Below, piece after piece: positions 63,684-64,000 of a stretch of DNA of 64,000 nt. A program made the translations under genes and the position numbers. The notes under the pieces were generated by a model. The model did no database searches. It was given only the letters and a program-made list of their open reading frames with translations, and was not told where the DNA came from. Origin of the DNA: SH-MAG3 sp035461245 (GTDB taxonomy: Bacteria > Gemmatimonadota > Gemmatimonadetes > Longimicrobiales > RSA9); assembly GCA_035461245.1 (NCBI GenBank), contig DATHVP010000123.1:21906-85905 (forward strand), in the 5' to 3' direction. Within the stretch, counting starts at the first letter, position 1, and every line of letters begins with the position of its first letter.

Positions 63684-63741
63684 CTGCCGCAGAGTCGACA
63701 ATCCAGACGGTCCTCGCGGTAGTTTGTCGACTCTGCGGCAG
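63684..63741. repeat. Perfect 18-bp-stem hairpin, copy 1
   Basis: CTGCCGCAGAGTCGACAA (63684-63701) is exactly inverted at 63724-63741 with a 22-base loop. The same arms and the same loop length occur again 83 bp further on. Confidence 0.9.
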
Positions 63742-63766
63742 AATCGGGCGGAGATACGCTGCAGAA

Positions 63767-63824
63767 CTGCCGCAGAGTCGACAAAGTAGCCGTATGCGGC
63801 TGTAGATTGTCGACTCTGCGGCAG
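63767..63824. repeat. Perfect 18-bp-stem hairpin, copy 2
   Basis: The arms of copy 1 recur at 63767-63784 and 63807-63824, again with a 22-base loop. The loop sequence differs and contains its own small stem, AGCCG-TATG-CGGCT. Confidence 0.9.
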
Positions 63825-63910
63825 GGATGGCGGCCCCCTGCGGCAGGCATGGCGGCTACCATTGCCTGCGCCAGCAGCACACCCCCACGCAGCTTGGCCG
63901 CGCCCGGCCC

Positions 63911-64000
63911 GTCGCCCGCAGCACGTCGCCCGCAGCTCGTCGGCCGCAGCACGTCGGCCGCAGCACGTCGGCCGCAGCGCGTCGGCCGCAGCACGTCGGC
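63911..64000. repeat. 14-bp tandem array running off the window
   Basis: Six complete units of GTCGGCCGCAGCAC-type sequence from 63911 to 63994 plus a partial unit at the edge. The first two carry GTCGCCC, and single changes (CTC, CGC) mark two units. The 14-bp period is not a multiple of three, so the array is unlikely to be coding. Confidence 0.85.

Noticed and set aside
63684..63824. Integron attC sites
   Set aside because: The arms lack the conserved core RYYYAAC/GTTRRRY pairs, and no integrase or cassette genes are seen.
63596..63994. A 132-codon open frame spanning the repeat island
   Set aside because: Its sequence is just the translated hairpin arms and the 14-bp array; the repeat periods are not multiples of three and there is no ribosome-binding site.
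63525..64000. Possible CRISPR array
   Set aside because: The 26-bp units are directly adjacent without spacers, the 14-bp array has no spacers, and no cas gene is present.

Overview
This is a high-GC, densely coding stretch of bacterial chromosome. Most coding bases lie on the minus strand, and I see no rRNA or tRNA gene, insertion sequence, prophage or CRISPR array. The content suggests a Gemmatimonadota member (Longimicrobium-like): a SusC/SusD-type outer-membrane pair outside Bacteroidota, many exported peptidases and hydrolases with beta-propeller parts (tricorn-like S41 protease, propeller-amidohydrolase, M14 carboxypeptidase, S9-like hydrolase), several small lipoproteins, and short secreted proteins that carry a carboxypeptidase-regulatory domain and a TonB-plug-like segment but no barrel. 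This placement is inferred from gene content; no marker gene was compared.

Layout. 0-4.3 kb: a truncated alpha-hydroxy-acid oxidase coupled to a MATE exporter, a hotdog thioesterase, an unknown protein, a YCII-like protein and an FKBP lipoprotein. 4.3-11 kb: a CASTOR/POLLUX-like ion channel divergent from a DtxR/MntR-type regulator, then a four-gene metal ABC importer (binding protein, ATPase, two permeases) whose genes all overlap, with a palindromic operator candidate in front. 11-22 kb: housekeeping and scattered genes (ADP-forming acyl-CoA synthetase, DUF2254 protein, hemE, Mn-type superoxide dismutase, infA, a FAD oxidoreductase-Rieske fusion, argJ). 22-36 kb: the exported degradative region (S9-like hydrolase, SusD, SusC, plug-like lipoprotein, tricorn protease, beta-helix lipoprotein, a low-GC orphan, alpha/beta hydrolase). 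36-43 kb: ABC1/UbiB-like kinase, CBS-pair protein, truncated baeRF-like protein, DEAD-box helicase and hybrid histidine kinase. 43-53 kb: propeller-amidohydrolase, M14 carboxypeptidase, nitrilase-family amidase, serine hydrolase, large catalase and a secreted RidA-like protein. 53-63.3 kb: two tandem NHL-repeat proteins with an unknown third gene, a HupE/UreJ-type membrane protein followed by two paralogous plug-like proteins, a Tat-exported aminotransferase and a two-gene molybdenum hydroxylase.

The last 650 bases hold no convincing gene but three kinds of repeat: a 26-bp unit repeated three times, two copies of a perfect 18-bp-stem hairpin 83 bp apart, and a 14-bp tandem array that runs off the window. 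With a nested inverted-repeat/operator-like block at 46.25-46.41 kb, these are the most unusual non-coding signals. Many transcription units end in long perfect GC stems without a U-tract.

Themes: metal homeostasis (regulated importer, channel, SOD, catalase), extracytoplasmic peptide degradation coupled to SusCD uptake, and a set of exported small-molecule enzymes (RidA, aminotransferase, hydroxylase) that suggests active periplasmic chemistry.
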